Notes: generated by a model from the sequence alone, not told the origin. Numbered from the stretch's first letter, positions 17,388-27,483 are shown. The stretch is DNA of 64,000 nucleotides from Candidatus Defluviibacillus avedoerensis (GCA_016703665.1 JADJBS010000016.1:62001-126000), one strand, 5' to 3'. Numbers and translations: made by a program.

Positions 17388-18344
17388 TTAACTGGCAGCA
17401 CCATCTGGTTGCACCGGTGACTGCTGGGCGCTTGGCTCAGGTGTGCGCTTCTTGCTCTTTTTGGCCAAGCGCTCAGCGTCAGCTGCCAAGCCTGCTTTGA
17501 GCCAGTCGGCAAACTCTTCGGGCGTCTCTAGCGTGATGCGCCCGAGGATGGCGGCCCGAAACTCGTGAATCACAATCTCTGCCGCCTTCTGGGTGTCAAT
17601 GCGCTGGCCACTTTGAATGGCACCGCGCTTGCGACCTATGGCGTTGAGCAGGTCTTCTTCAGGCATGTCTGCCACGCTGTCGAGTTTGTAGCGAGCCGCC
17701 AGAGCAGCGGGGCATTGGCGTTTGAGATTGGCCAGCAGCTCAAGCCCCACCTCAACATCGTCATACGCGTTGCGCCCCATGGCACCACTGGCAGCCAGCC
17801 AGTACCCGCTTTCGGGCACGTTGATGCGCGGCCAAAGCACGCCTGGCGTGTCGAACAGGTAAAACCCGTCTGCCAATACGATGCGCTGCTCGGTTTTGGT
17901 GATGCCAGCCTCATCACCCGTTTTGGCAGCCCGCTTGCCCGTGAGTGTGTTGATGAGTGTGGATTTGCCCACGTTGGGGATGCCGCAAATCAGCACGCGC
18001 ATGGGCTTGACCATGCCGCCACGGCTAGGCGCCAGCGCGCGGCAGGCTTCGATCAGGCGGCGGGCGGGAGCGGTTTCGGAAGCGTCCAGGCCGATGGCGC
18101 GCGTATCAGGCAAGGCGTTGTAGTGCGCCAGCCAGGCGTCGGTGCGCGCAGGGTCGGCCAGATCTTGCTTGTTCAATATCTTGAGCGCAGGCACCCCTTT
18201 TGTCAGCTCTGCCAGCATCGGGTTGGCGCTGGAGCCGGGCAAGCGCGCGTCCAGCAGCTCAATCACCACATCGGTTTCTTTGATGCGCTCGGTAATTGCT
18301 TTGCGGGTCAGGTGCATGTGACCGGGAAACCATTGGATTGCCAT
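17388..18344 (-). CDS. ylqF: Ribosome biogenesis GTPase YlqF/RbgA
   Basis: A 318-aa circularly permuted GTPase: the G4 motif (NKQDLA, about 58) precedes G1 (GIPNVGKSTLINTLTG, about 120) and G3 (DTPGV, about 164). The N-terminal IQWFPGHMHLTRKAI is diagnostic of YlqF. RbgA-type proteins promote late assembly of the 50S subunit. The C-terminal tail is basic and then rich in polar residues. It forms a two-gene unit with the pseudouridine synthase gene, consistent with a shared role in ribosome maturation. Confidence 0.92.
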   Translation of the reverse strand: MAIQWFPGHMHLTRKAITERIKETDVVIELLDARLPGSSANPMLAELTKGVPALKILNKQDLADPARTDAWLAHYNALPDTRAIGLDASETAPARRLIEACRALAPSRGGMVKPMRVLICGIPNVGKSTLINTLTGKRAAKTGDEAGITKTEQRIVLADGFYLFDTPGVLWPRINVPESGYWLAASGAMGRNAYDDVEVGLELLANLKRQCPAALAARYKLDSVADMPEEDLLNAIGRKRGAIQSGQRIDTQKAAEIVIHEFRAAILGRITLETPEEFADWLKAGLAADAERLAKKSKKRTPEPSAQQSPVQPDGAAS

Positions 18345-18493
18345 GGGTGGGTAGCTTGTGTCTATAGGGTTAAGGCATTTTATACTCTGATTTTGATAGC
18401 AAACTATCTATATCAGATATGCCGGAAATTCTGATTATTCCTGGTCTTAAAGGCTTTTCCCAGCCCAAACGCTTGCGCAGGAAGGTGGGCCAC

Positions 18494-19147
18494 TCATTGC
18501 ACTGGGTTCGCTGTGAGCCAGTTGGCGGCGTAGGCCCGCATGAATTCGCGGGCTTTTTCATGCCGCACCGTCAGCCAGGCGTCATAAGCACCTTCGTTCA
18601 GGATGGCGGGCATGCGCTTTTCACTGCCCTGCTGCTCGTATCGGTGCATCAGTGCGTGGTTGTTGGCATTCACAGTCAGCAAGGTAAAGCTGGTGATGGG
18701 CGAGTCAGCGTCTGTCTTGCCCTTCCACAGTGCCCATAAACCCGCCACTCCCATGGGTTTGCCGTCTACCCGGGTGATGCGTGTTGGCACGGCCTTGCCG
18801 CTGCGCCAATCGTCCACGCAAAACGACATCATGGGCACGATGCAGCGCTGGCCCTGGGTCCAGGCATCAAAAAAATTCTTGGAGGTAGAGACTGTCTCTG
18901 AACGCGCATTGACCAGCTTGGGCGCGCGCAGCTTGGCGTCTGATGCCGACTTGACCCAGGGTGGAACCAGGCCCCACTGGCCTGCCACCAGCTCACGGGT
19001 GGGCAAATCGTCTTGCAGCGCACCGCGAACAAACACCCCCATCTTGCGCGGCCACATGTCGCGCGTTTGCGCAGCAGCAGGCGCTGCTACGCCAAAGGCA
19101 TCGGTGTAAAGGGCTGCCTGTTGCAGGGGTTCAAAGTGAAGGCTCAT
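18494..19147 (-). CDS. SRAP (HMCES/YedK) family protein lacking the catalytic Cys2
   Basis: The 217-aa protein aligns with bacterial SRAP proteins: ELVAGQWGLVPPWVK, KLVNARSETV, RCIVPMMSF, WRSGKAVPTRI, GLWALWKG and the EKRMPAIL end. SRAP proteins protect abasic sites by linking them to Cys2, exposed after Met removal. Here the start reads MSLHFEPL where relatives read MC-x-HY/FE, so Cys2 is Ser. The usual active-site Glu near FYEW/YEP also seems replaced (FCVDDW). The ATG at 19147 overlaps the end of the exonuclease gene by 17 bp. A longer reading to 19219 contains Cys20 but no family sequence. Activity is doubtful. Confidence 0.8.
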   Translation of the reverse strand: MSLHFEPLQQAALYTDAFGVAAPAAAQTRDMWPRKMGVFVRGALQDDLPTRELVAGQWGLVPPWVKSASDAKLRAPKLVNARSETVSTSKNFFDAWTQGQRCIVPMMSFCVDDWRSGKAVPTRITRVDGKPMGVAGLWALWKGKTDADSPITSFTLLTVNANNHALMHRYEQQGSEKRMPAILNEGAYDAWLTVRHEKAREFMRAYAANWLTANPVQ

Positions 19148-19721
19148 GCCGGGATGATCGCATGCCCACGCGATCAAGCCCGAGGGCGTTGTAAACACGG
19201 ATCGCGGCATAGGCATCATTGGCCGCGTAGACCAGCTGCGCGTCGGTCAACACAGGGTTGGCCCAGTTGGTGGTGGCCACTTTCTTGGATTTCATAAAGC
19301 GCTGGTTAAAAAGCACCGCCACTGCACTTTTGACGCCCATCTCTTTGCGATATCCCCGCTCGCTGAAAGAGGTGTTCAGGTCAAGCACCCCCACTGCCTC
19401 GACCCCAAACTTGGTCAGGATGCGGCGACGGTCGTCACCCAGTCCAAAGCCTGCCTTGACCACACCTGGCTGTGCCAACAACTCTGCCACCACGTCACGA
19501 CAGGTGGCGTCGTGCAATTGAAATACCCAGGCATGTTCTGACGTAGACAACTGCACCACATGTGGACCATCAGACACATCACCCACGCGAAAGGTGGGTT
19601 TGGATTCGGTGTCAAAGCCCCAGGCGCTGGCCTGTGCCAAGGCGGCTTGCGCATCACGTGCCTGGTCGCCCGTGACCACCATGCTGATGCTGTTCAACCC
19701 CAGCCGCGCGAAAGGCGGCAT
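19131..19721 (-). CDS. 3'-5' exonuclease, DEDDy (RNase D/WRN-like) superfamily
   Basis: The 196-aa protein contains the three DEDD exonuclease motifs: ExoI GFDTESKP (Asp37 and Glu39), ExoII around VKAGFGLGDDRRRI (about 86-99), and ExoIII VYAANDAYAAIRVYN with the Tyr-type spacing (about 163-177). It should remove nucleotides from the 3' end of DNA or RNA using two metal ions. Upstream of the ATG the same frame reads KETIAA, as relatives do before PPFxRLGL, so the true start may be a non-ATG codon further out. It is coupled to the SRAP gene by overlap, suggesting a DNA-maintenance pair. Confidence 0.82.
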   Translation of the reverse strand: MPPFARLGLNSISMVVTGDQARDAQAALAQASAWGFDTESKPTFRVGDVSDGPHVVQLSTSEHAWVFQLHDATCRDVVAELLAQPGVVKAGFGLGDDRRRILTKFGVEAVGVLDLNTSFSERGYRKEMGVKSAVAVLFNQRFMKSKKVATTNWANPVLTDAQLVYAANDAYAAIRVYNALGLDRVGMRSSRHEPSL

Positions 19722-19795
19722 CGCTGCAATCGTTTCTTTGTCGGGGTGCTGGGGCGATGTTGCATGTTGCCTATCATCGCCGAGATAGGGACGAG

Positions 19796-20194
19796 CTAGG
19801 CTTTGCCTGCCGTGCTTGCGCAGGCCTTGCCCCTGTAGCCTTGTGCCTTGGCATCGGCTTCTGCCATGTACTCACCCACCCGGGTCTTGCCGTAGAACTT
19901 GGCGCCCTGGCAGTGGTAGTTCTTGCTGGATGTATTGGCCCAGACCTTGTCTGCACCGCCACCAGGCGCTTGAGCCCGGGTTGGCGATGCCTTTGACCTG
20001 TTGGCTGCTTTGGCCTTGGCCTTCTTGCTGACCCCGCCATGGTCTTGGCAGGCACCCTTGCCTCGATTTTGCTTGGTGCCATCTTTGCAGGTGACTTGGG
20101 CAGTGGCTGCGGCAGCCAAGGCAGCTGGTGCTTGCGCAAACAAGGAAACAGCCATCGCAGTGGTGGCAATCAACTGCAGCAAAGAGGTTTTCAT
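19796..20194 (-). CDS. DUF3761 domain secreted protein
   Basis: The 132-aa protein has a Sec signal peptide (about 1-28, ending ALAAA) and then the DUF3761 pattern: AQVTCKDGTKQN...CQDHGGV, followed after a lysine/alanine-rich linker by VWANTSSKNYHCQGAKFYGKTRVGEYMAEADAKAQGYRGKAC. Four cysteines could pair in the periplasm. Function of the family is unknown; the C-terminal part resembles the Ada metal-binding-like fold. It is followed by the exonuclease gene 75 bp away on the same strand. Confidence 0.85.
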   Translation of the reverse strand: MKTSLLQLIATTAMAVSLFAQAPAALAAAATAQVTCKDGTKQNRGKGACQDHGGVSKKAKAKAANRSKASPTRAQAPGGGADKVWANTSSKNYHCQGAKFYGKTRVGEYMAEADAKAQGYRGKACASTAGKA

Positions 20195-20484
20195 GAACAG
20201 GGATCCTTTGAGGAGAAAGTGAAGGCGGCAATTCCCTTCTGCGAGAGACTGCCTGATACGGAATCAGAGCCTCAGGTTAACAAAGAACACTGCGTCTGAA
20301 TGCCAATTCCATCGCCATTTCAGCGGGAATATCTGAGGCATAGGGAAAATCCCCAGCCTGTTTGCTCAGGCAGGTGGGTGTTGTCCAAGACAAGTACCTT
20401 TGGGCGTATCAATTGAACAACGGGTTCAGGAAAAGCGGCGGCTTGGGCGCCCTGAGGTCCGGAGGGGTGCGTCCCCAGACAGAA

Positions 20485-21642
20485 TCAAACCGGCACGGTG
20501 GCAGGATCGTAGTCCAGCAACCCGCGATCTTGTGCGGTACGCCGACGCTTGTTGGGATCCTGGAGCGTTAGGCCTTCCTCGCGAGAGGAAAGCTGAACCA
20601 GGGTGCCACGCGGCCTGCGGGCATCCTCATAGCGCCTGAATGCTTCAGACACGCTCTGCGACGCCGAGAACGCACGCCCCAGAAGCAACGCATCCTCCAG
20701 CGCCATGCAGGCCCCTTGGCCCAGAAACGGGGTCATCGGGTGCGCGGCATCGCCCAACATGGTCACGCGGCCCACCGTCCAGGTCTTCAACGGTTCGCGA
20801 TCCCGCAGGCCCCACTTGAAGAGATTGTTCTCCGGTATGTTCCGGATCAGGGTCAAGAGGTCTGGCTCGTAACCAGCATAGGCCTTTACGAACTCTTCGT
20901 TCGTGGCGGGGATCGCCCATCCTTCCTCTTCCCAGGTATCGGACTGGACAAGGCCCACCAGATTCATGATCTCCCCGCCACGCAGTGGATATGACAGCAA
21001 ATAGCGGCCCGGCCCTGCGCTCATCACCGATACACGGCGACGGATGCTTTCAGGCACCAATGCATCGGGAATCAGTGAACGAAATGCCACCTGGCCAGCG
21101 AACTTCGGCGCCTCGTCGGGAAACAGAAAGGAGCGAACGGCTGACACATTGCCATCGGCCCCGATCAGCACGTCGGCGCGCGCGGTCGCTCCACTGGAAA
21201 ACCTGGCGGTGACACCCAAGCTATCCTGCTCCAGACCAACAAACTGACAATTCGCATGCAGACAATCAGGATCGTTGGCCAGCACCGCATCCATCAGGAC
21301 TTTATGCAAATCGGCACGATGCACGCCCAGGGAGGCGATGCCGACTTTCTGCCTGATCTCCTCGTTCGGGACCGCGCGCAAGATGGCGCCGGTCTCGTAG
21401 TGACAGGTGTGAAAAACCTCGATGGTGTTCGAGAGGGCCTCCAGCGCCGCATCTACCCCAAGGTCCCGCAGGGCGCGACGCGCATTCGCCGTGATGATCA
21501 CCCCGGCTCCCACTTCGCGGATTTCCTTTGATCGCTCATAGACTGCAACGCTGAATCCTCGCCGTTGCAGCGCCAAGGCCGCGGCCATTCCGCCAATGCC
21601 CGCACCGATGATCATGACTTTCGCTTCGATTTTTCGGGTCAT
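20485..21642 (-). CDS. FAD-dependent aromatic hydroxylase (salicylate/3-hydroxybenzoate hydroxylase-like)
   Basis: A 385-aa single-component flavin monooxygenase: the Rossmann motif VMIIGAGIGGMAAALAL (about 9-25), the middle DG motif VLIGADGNVSAVRS (about 154-167) and the FAD-ribose motif MLGDAAHPMTPFLGQGACMALEDA (about 284-307). These enzymes hydroxylate phenolic acids with NAD(P)H and O2. The ATG at 21642 has GGAGA upstream. As the distal gene of the leftward meta-cleavage cluster it may prepare a catechol substrate, separate from the TfdB-like hydroxylase of the same cluster. Substrate not deducible. Confidence 0.88.
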   Translation of the reverse strand: MTRKIEAKVMIIGAGIGGMAAALALQRRGFSVAVYERSKEIREVGAGVIITANARRALRDLGVDAALEALSNTIEVFHTCHYETGAILRAVPNEEIRQKVGIASLGVHRADLHKVLMDAVLANDPDCLHANCQFVGLEQDSLGVTARFSSGATARADVLIGADGNVSAVRSFLFPDEAPKFAGQVAFRSLIPDALVPESIRRRVSVMSAGPGRYLLSYPLRGGEIMNLVGLVQSDTWEEEGWAIPATNEEFVKAYAGYEPDLLTLIRNIPENNLFKWGLRDREPLKTWTVGRVTMLGDAAHPMTPFLGQGACMALEDALLLGRAFSASQSVSEAFRRYEDARRPRGTLVQLSSREEGLTLQDPNKRRRTAQDRGLLDYDPATVPV

Positions 21643-21706
21643 ACCGTCTCCAGTTTGTTCAGAAATAGTCGCCGCCAATAGGCTGGCCCCAAGCCGCTTC
21701 GCGCAT

Positions 21707-22531
21707 TCACACAAAGCGGCAGGCAACGTTGCCCAAGGCACCGATGTTTGCCAGCACCGTGTCACCTGCGACGAGCGGGACCATGGGCCCGAGGGCGCCA
21801 GACAGGATGACCTGTCCGGCCTGGAGTCCTTGGTCGCGCGCGGCCATGGTTTGCGCTAGCCAGAATGCCGCACGCAGCGGGTGCCCCATGCAAGCCGCCC
21901 CGTTGCCCGTGGACACCAACTGTCCATTTCTGGTCATGGTCATGTCCAACTCAGCGAGCGACAACCGGCCCAGCGCAACCGGCTGGTCGCCCAGCACATA
22001 CAGTGCGCTTGACGCGTTATCCGCCACCGTGTCCACAAGGCTGATCTTCCAGTCAATGATGGCGCTGTCGACAATTTCCAATGCGGGCAGCACGTAATCC
22101 AGCGAGGCCAGAAATTGCGAGTACGTGGGCGTCGATCCGGCAAGATCACGCCCAACAACGAAGGCGACCTCAGCCTCGACCTTGGGCTGCATCAATCGCG
22201 CCATGGGGACATCTTGGCCATTGAGGTACTCCATGTCGCTAAACAGCACGCCAAAGTCGGGTTGGTCGACGCCAAGCTGTGCCTGCACTGCTTTGGATGT
22301 GAGACCCACTTTGAGCCCCGAAATACGTCTGCCCGCGGCCAGTGCGGCCTGGGTGTTGATCTGCGCCACTGCATAGGATGCTTCGAGGCCCTGGATACCA
22401 AAGCTTGTAGAAACGGGTGCGATGGGTACGCGTTGCGCACGCGCATGGCGCAAGGCCTGCGCCGCTTTTTCATGGTTAGTCAAGATGTCAACTTTGTGTG
22501 ATGTTGATGGGACTTCGGACTCGGGTTGCAA
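21707..22531 (-). CDS. mhpD: 2-keto-4-pentenoate hydratase (MhpD family)
   Basis: The protein of about 274 residues belongs to the hydratase/decarboxylase branch of the FAH fold: GRRISGLKVGLTSKAVQAQLGVDQPDFGVLF (about 67-97), the metal ligands in PKVEAEVAFVVG, EIVDSAIIDWKISLVDTVADNASSALYVLG, and the C-terminal DTVLANIGALG. It would add water to 2-hydroxypenta-2,4-dienoate, the product of the C-C hydrolase in this cluster. The start is uncertain: TTG at 22531 lies one base past the stop of the Bug gene and suits coupling; a second TTG at 22483 gives a more usual N terminus. Confidence 0.88.
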   Translation of the reverse strand: MQPESEVPSTSHKVDILTNHEKAAQALRHARAQRVPIAPVSTSFGIQGLEASYAVAQINTQAALAAGRRISGLKVGLTSKAVQAQLGVDQPDFGVLFSDMEYLNGQDVPMARLMQPKVEAEVAFVVGRDLAGSTPTYSQFLASLDYVLPALEIVDSAIIDWKISLVDTVADNASSALYVLGDQPVALGRLSLAELDMTMTRNGQLVSTGNGAACMGHPLRAAFWLAQTMAARDQGLQAGQVILSGALGPMVPLVAGDTVLANIGALGNVACRFV

Positions 22532-22532
22532 G

Positions 22533-23513
22533 CTAGTCTGTCATCGAAATTCCGGCTTGCTGAATGAACGAGTTCCAGCGTTTCAGGTCTTCCTGCTGAA
22601 TCTTGCCCAGTTCAGCGGGTGTCGACGAGGCCGCAGTGAATCCCAGCTTCATGAATTCCGCTTTGACACCAGGATCTTCGAGCGCGTTCACAATGGCTGC
22701 GTTGACGCTGTCGATCACGGCCTTGGGTGTACCGGCAGGCGCCCAGACCCCAAAGGCGTCGTCAATGGCCAGCGGCACCCCTTGCTCTTTGAGTGTGGCG
22801 ACATCAGGCAACAGTTGCGATCGCTTTTCACTGAAAGTCCCGATCACCCTGATCTTGCCGGCCTTATGCTGCTCGAGCATTTCTGCAGGCGTGCCAACGG
22901 CCAGCGCAACATGGTCGCCCATCAGATCGTTCAGTGCGAGCGAAGAGCCCTTGTAGGCGATGTGTCGGAAAGGAACACCCGTGTGCTTGGCCAGGACAAT
23001 CGCGAGCAGGTTCGGAATGGTTCCTGTCCCGGGGTTGGCAAAAGAAGCCAGTTCAGGCTTCTGGGAGAAGAAAGTCTTGAATTGTGAAATACCGTCCACT
23101 TTCAGATTTGGGCCAGCGGCCAACAGGAACTCAATGCCGACAACCCGGGAAACCGGAACAAAATCCTCCGGCGCATAGCCCAGGTTTTTCGCTGTAAAGA
23201 GATTCGGCAATACCGTCATTGCGCCAAGAGGAGAAAACAGCAAGGTCGTGCCATCCGGGGTGGCCTTCTTAACCTCGGCATTGGCAATACGGGTTGCCGC
23301 ACCGGCCCGGTTCTCGACAAGGACATTGCGGTTCAGCCGGGTCCTGAGCTTTTCCGCCAGAATGCGAGCGGCTATGTCCGATGGGCCTCCTGGCGCACTG
23401 CCCACCACCATGCGGACTGGCGGGACATTTTGAGCTTGCGCCACCGACAGCATGGCGCAGGCGCCAAGCACTGCAAGAATGGAAACGAGTTTTCTGCCGG
23501 TCTGATGATGCAT
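22533..23513 (-). CDS. Bug/TctC family solute-binding protein in the aromatic cluster
   Basis: A 326-aa Bug-type protein with a Sec signal (KLVSILAVLGACAMLSVAQAQ) and the family motifs VRMVVGSAPGGPSDIAARILAEKL, RNVLVENRAGAATRIA and FRHIAYKGSSLALNDLM. It should bind the aromatic acid, or a related carboxylate, in the periplasm; no tctAB genes are nearby, so it must use permease subunits encoded elsewhere. I used the ATG at 23513 (AAGGA upstream). A TTG at 23543 has an even better AAGGAG and would add ten residues. It sits within the meta-cleavage operon. Confidence 0.9.
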   Translation of the reverse strand: MHHQTGRKLVSILAVLGACAMLSVAQAQNVPPVRMVVGSAPGGPSDIAARILAEKLRTRLNRNVLVENRAGAATRIANAEVKKATPDGTTLLFSPLGAMTVLPNLFTAKNLGYAPEDFVPVSRVVGIEFLLAAGPNLKVDGISQFKTFFSQKPELASFANPGTGTIPNLLAIVLAKHTGVPFRHIAYKGSSLALNDLMGDHVALAVGTPAEMLEQHKAGKIRVIGTFSEKRSQLLPDVATLKEQGVPLAIDDAFGVWAPAGTPKAVIDSVNAAIVNALEDPGVKAEFMKLGFTAASSTPAELGKIQQEDLKRWNSFIQQAGISMTD

Positions 23514-23554
23514 GGCGGTCGTCCTTAGGGTGTTGGTGGTCAATGCGTTTCTCC

Positions 23555-25315
23555 TTAATTCAAGTCAAGAATGCTCTTCAGTGCATTCATCAGGCCGGTG
23601 ACTTGGTCTTCCGGTGTCGTGTGCGTGCGCCAAGCGATGAACATGTCTGGGCGCACCAGCAGCGCTCCGCTTTCGCTGATGTCAGCGAATTTGGCGAAGT
23701 CGCCATAGGTATCCACGAACCGTTGTCCTGGCCCTATCACATGGACGTGAAGCTCTATGCCGAGCGCCTCGGCGACCGCCGCAGCGGCGTCAACCCATTT
23801 CGATCCAGCGAGACCGGTGAGCAATGTGAACCGCCCCTTGCCACAAAGGTCCAGAGTGGATATGCGGCGTTGGTTTTCAGTGAGCCAAGCGTGCGGCAAG
23901 TGGGCGCCCGGTCGGGTGCTCGGCTGGTAATAGCGTTTGGCGTCCCTCGGAAATCCAGGATCTTGCGTGCCGTCCGGACAAATGGCCTTCGATGCGTAGC
24001 GCTGGTTCATTTCCACGCCATAGCCTCCACCAAAACCGGCGATGGTTTCGTCCATGGCCGCCCTGAATGTCTCGCGCTTTGCCGCGCCTTGTGGCGTCGG
24101 CGCCTTCAGCGACTCAAGGCAATTGCGCATGTCCTCTTCGGTGGGGGACTTGGGAAGCGCAAGAACGTCAAACATGTGGTTGGTCTTGGCGCCACAGCTG
24201 TAGGCGTATTCCACGATCTGGCGAGCAACCGGCGATCGTTCTGCGTCATAGGATGCCAGTAAGCCGCTTCCGGCCTTTCCCTTGACCACGTGGGCGAGCT
24301 TCCAGCACAGGTTGTAGGCATCCTGTACGGAAGTGTTCAGGCCAAGTCCACCCTGCGGTGTGTGGCGGTGAACTGCATCACCCATGCAGAACACCCGCCC
24401 AATCATGTTCTTGGTGGCGTACTTGCGGTTGATCGTCCATGTGGAAATCGCGTCAATGGTCAGCGCAATGTCGGTCGATCCGATGAGTCTTTGCACGATG
24501 GCTTTAGCCTGCGTGTCATCCAGTGTGGGAGTTCCCTTTGACAGATCGTAGCCCCACACACATACCCACTTGTTCCAGGGTCTGACCATCCGCAAAACGC
24601 CAATGCCATTGCCCCGAACGCCCAGTCCCGATTTCAGTATCCAGTACATGTCGCCACGGCGATGATCGGTATACGCCGCCAGGTCCGCAGTGAACTCGAT
24701 GTTGATGGAGCCTGATTCACCCAATGCCATCTGCCCCTCAAACGGCAGACCAATGTCTTCCGCCACTTGCGAGCGAGCCCCATCGGCGCCGATCAGGTAC
24801 TTGGCGCGCACCGCGTATTCCTGCCCATTGAGTCGGTCCAGCAGCTTCGCGGTGACACCGGTCTCGTCTTGCACATGCGACAGGTATTCCGTCTGGAACC
24901 GAACATCCGCACCACGCTGGGTGGCCGCATTGACGACCAGCGGCTCGAAGTACAGCTGTGGAAAGTCGCAATAGGTTGTCGGACTGGCCATGACATGCTC
25001 GGCCATGCTGGCCGGATGCGTCGACCAGCTGCGAATGCGGCCATATTCCTCGCCCACCAGGCTGGTCGCATAAACATGCTCACCCATGTAACTTTGCGGC
25101 GTGGCCAGTTCCTTGGCAGCATCCTCAAGGCCTAGGTCTCGCAAGATCTCCATGGCCCGCTGGTTAGTGATGTGCGAGCGCGGTCCCGGAGAACTCGACT
25201 TGTATTTGTTGATCATCACATTGCGCACGCCCAGTCCTGACAGGATCAGGGATGACATGGCGCCCGCAGGGCCGGCGCCAACAATGAGTACATCAGTTTC
25301 CACGATTTGAGACAT
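23555..25315 (-). CDS. Phenol-hydroxylase-type FAD monooxygenase (TfdB/MhpA-like)
   Basis: The 586-aa protein is a long group A flavin monooxygenase: ADP-binding TDVLIVGAGPAGAMSSLILSGLG (about 7-29), RSHITNQRAMEILRDLGL (about 46-63), YLIGADGARSQVAE and GRVFCMGDAVHRHTPQGGLGLNTSVQDAYNLCWKLA (about 305-340), then a thioredoxin-like C-terminal domain. It resembles 2,4-dichlorophenol and 3-(3-hydroxyphenyl)propionate hydroxylases, which add an ortho hydroxyl to a phenol to make a catechol. It is the likely first enzyme of the cluster, feeding the extradiol dioxygenase gene upstream. Substrate inferred only as a substituted phenol. Confidence 0.9.
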   Translation of the reverse strand: MSQIVETDVLIVGAGPAGAMSSLILSGLGVRNVMINKYKSSSPGPRSHITNQRAMEILRDLGLEDAAKELATPQSYMGEHVYATSLVGEEYGRIRSWSTHPASMAEHVMASPTTYCDFPQLYFEPLVVNAATQRGADVRFQTEYLSHVQDETGVTAKLLDRLNGQEYAVRAKYLIGADGARSQVAEDIGLPFEGQMALGESGSINIEFTADLAAYTDHRRGDMYWILKSGLGVRGNGIGVLRMVRPWNKWVCVWGYDLSKGTPTLDDTQAKAIVQRLIGSTDIALTIDAISTWTINRKYATKNMIGRVFCMGDAVHRHTPQGGLGLNTSVQDAYNLCWKLAHVVKGKAGSGLLASYDAERSPVARQIVEYAYSCGAKTNHMFDVLALPKSPTEEDMRNCLESLKAPTPQGAAKRETFRAAMDETIAGFGGGYGVEMNQRYASKAICPDGTQDPGFPRDAKRYYQPSTRPGAHLPHAWLTENQRRISTLDLCGKGRFTLLTGLAGSKWVDAAAAVAEALGIELHVHVIGPGQRFVDTYGDFAKFADISESGALLVRPDMFIAWRTHTTPEDQVTGLMNALKSILDLN

Positions 25316-25356
25316 TTTTTCTCTCTTGAATAAGGGGTGAGGATCTGCGCGCGGCG

Positions 25357-26289
<933 letters not shown>

Positions 26290-26299
26290 TCAGGCCTGG

Positions 26300-27211
26300 T
26301 TAAGTTGTCGCGGGTTTGGGTTGAGACTTGTGATGACCCCAGTCGCTTAGCTGACTGAAGCTCTTGATTTCCCAGTTGTCGTCGTCCACCACCACGCCAC
26401 CGGTTCCCACCTCCAGCAAGAAGCCCGAGGGGGTTCTGACATAGAACGAAAACATCTTGTCATTCGGGTGGTGACCGAGGCCCGAAGTGATCTCGTAGCC
26501 CAACTTGATGCAGCGATCAAACGCCATACCGACATCGTCCATGTCGACCATCTCGAACATGATGTGATGGATGCGTTTGCCCAGCGGAAACGGAACCATA
26601 GCGGTGGCAATGGAATGGTGACGACCCGTGCTGGTATGGTAGAAAGTCGCATCAAGAACCTTTCCCGGCGCGACCTCGCCGCGGATGTAGTCGCTAATCC
26701 TGATGCCCAGCACCTGGGTGCAAAAGTCAGTCGCTTCACCTGCATCACGGGCCGCGATGACGAAGTGGCCAACACCCAGTCGGCCCGTCAGGAATCCCGC
26801 TTTCATGACCTTGGACCTGAAGGCGTCCAGCGTACTGGCACGCAGTGCGCCAGCATAAAACTCATGACGAATTCCGTTGGGGCAATCGCAGTGATACAGC
26901 AGCTTGACGCGACGCTCCGCAATGAGTTCAGGGCTGCCCATCTGCACCTGAACTTGCTTTCGCTTCAGGTCCGACACGAACTCGTCCAGCGCCTGCTCGG
27001 TATCCAATTGCCAGCCTACGGCCAGCAAATCATCGTGCTCACTTTTCTGGATCAGAACTCGCTGCGCATGGTCGTCCATGCGCAGCGTCAATGAATCCTT
27101 TGCATGGCCCATGCCGGTTTGCAGACCGATGGCGTCGACCGCAAAGGCTTCGCAAGCAGCCAGGTCGGTTGCGCCAATAACAAAGTAGCCCAGACTGGAG
27201 ATGGATGCCAC
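26300..27211 (-). CDS. Extradiol ring-cleavage dioxygenase, BphC type (VOC superfamily)
   Basis: The 303-aa two-domain type I extradiol dioxygenase has the Fe(II) ligands in the C-terminal domain: His149 (LGVGHFVIAARD), a His at about 215-216 (RIHHIMFEM) and Glu267 (SGFLLEVGTGG). It opens a catechol next to the hydroxyl pair to give a coloured 2-hydroxymuconic product. The GTG at 27211 is chosen because AAGGAAAGG lies just before it and the family begins here (SISSLGYFVIG). It is the first gene behind the sigma-54 promoter at 27295-27309. The biphenyl/phenylpropionate group fits; the exact catechol is unknown. Confidence 0.9.
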   Translation of the reverse strand: MASISSLGYFVIGATDLAACEAFAVDAIGLQTGMGHAKDSLTLRMDDHAQRVLIQKSEHDDLLAVGWQLDTEQALDEFVSDLKRKQVQVQMGSPELIAERRVKLLYHCDCPNGIRHEFYAGALRASTLDAFRSKVMKAGFLTGRLGVGHFVIAARDAGEATDFCTQVLGIRISDYIRGEVAPGKVLDATFYHTSTGRHHSIATAMVPFPLGKRIHHIMFEMVDMDDVGMAFDRCIKLGYEITSGLGHHPNDKMFSFYVRTPSGFLLEVGTGGVVVDDDNWEIKSFSQLSDWGHHKSQPKPATT

Positions 27212-27294
27212 GCGGTTGCCTTTCCTTGTTTTTCGCTCACCGTCAGCTCGTAGGCTGAAAAGTGGTTGAAATTTCGCACATGACTCCTCAGTCC

Positions 27295-27309
27295 GCAGCA
27301 TGCGTGCCA
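27295..27309 (-). promoter_or_regulatory. Sigma-54 (-24/-12) promoter of the meta-cleavage operon
   Basis: The minus strand reads TGGCACGCATGCTGC, matching TGGCAC-N5-TTGC at nine of ten conserved positions, with the obligatory GG and GC at exact spacing. Transcription would start near 27284, about 70 bp before the dioxygenase GTG at 27211. The divergent gene is a sigma-54 activator of the DmpR/XylR family, which makes the assignment strong. Confidence 0.82.
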
Positions 27310-27459
27310 ATGGCCAGCAGATGGTACTAACCCAAGGGAAAGTACTTACTGAGTTGACTCAAATCTGCCACTTCGCGTCAATTCCATAGGCGTAAACCCT
27401 AATGTTTGAGCACCTCTTGCCTGAACCAAAACCAGTACCTGCTGCCAGAATCACAATCT

Positions 27460-27477
27460 GTGCTTAATTTCAAGCAC
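27460..27477. promoter_or_regulatory. Inverted repeat, possible second activator site (UAS)
   Basis: GTGCTT and AAGCAC flank a 6-bp A/T-rich centre. It lies about 160 bp upstream of the -24/-12 promoter and 23 bp (centre to centre) from the better UAS candidate at 27484-27499. Its position suits a DmpR/XylR enhancer, but its sequence matches the known consensus poorly. Confidence 0.4.
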
Positions 27478-27483
27478 TCTGCC

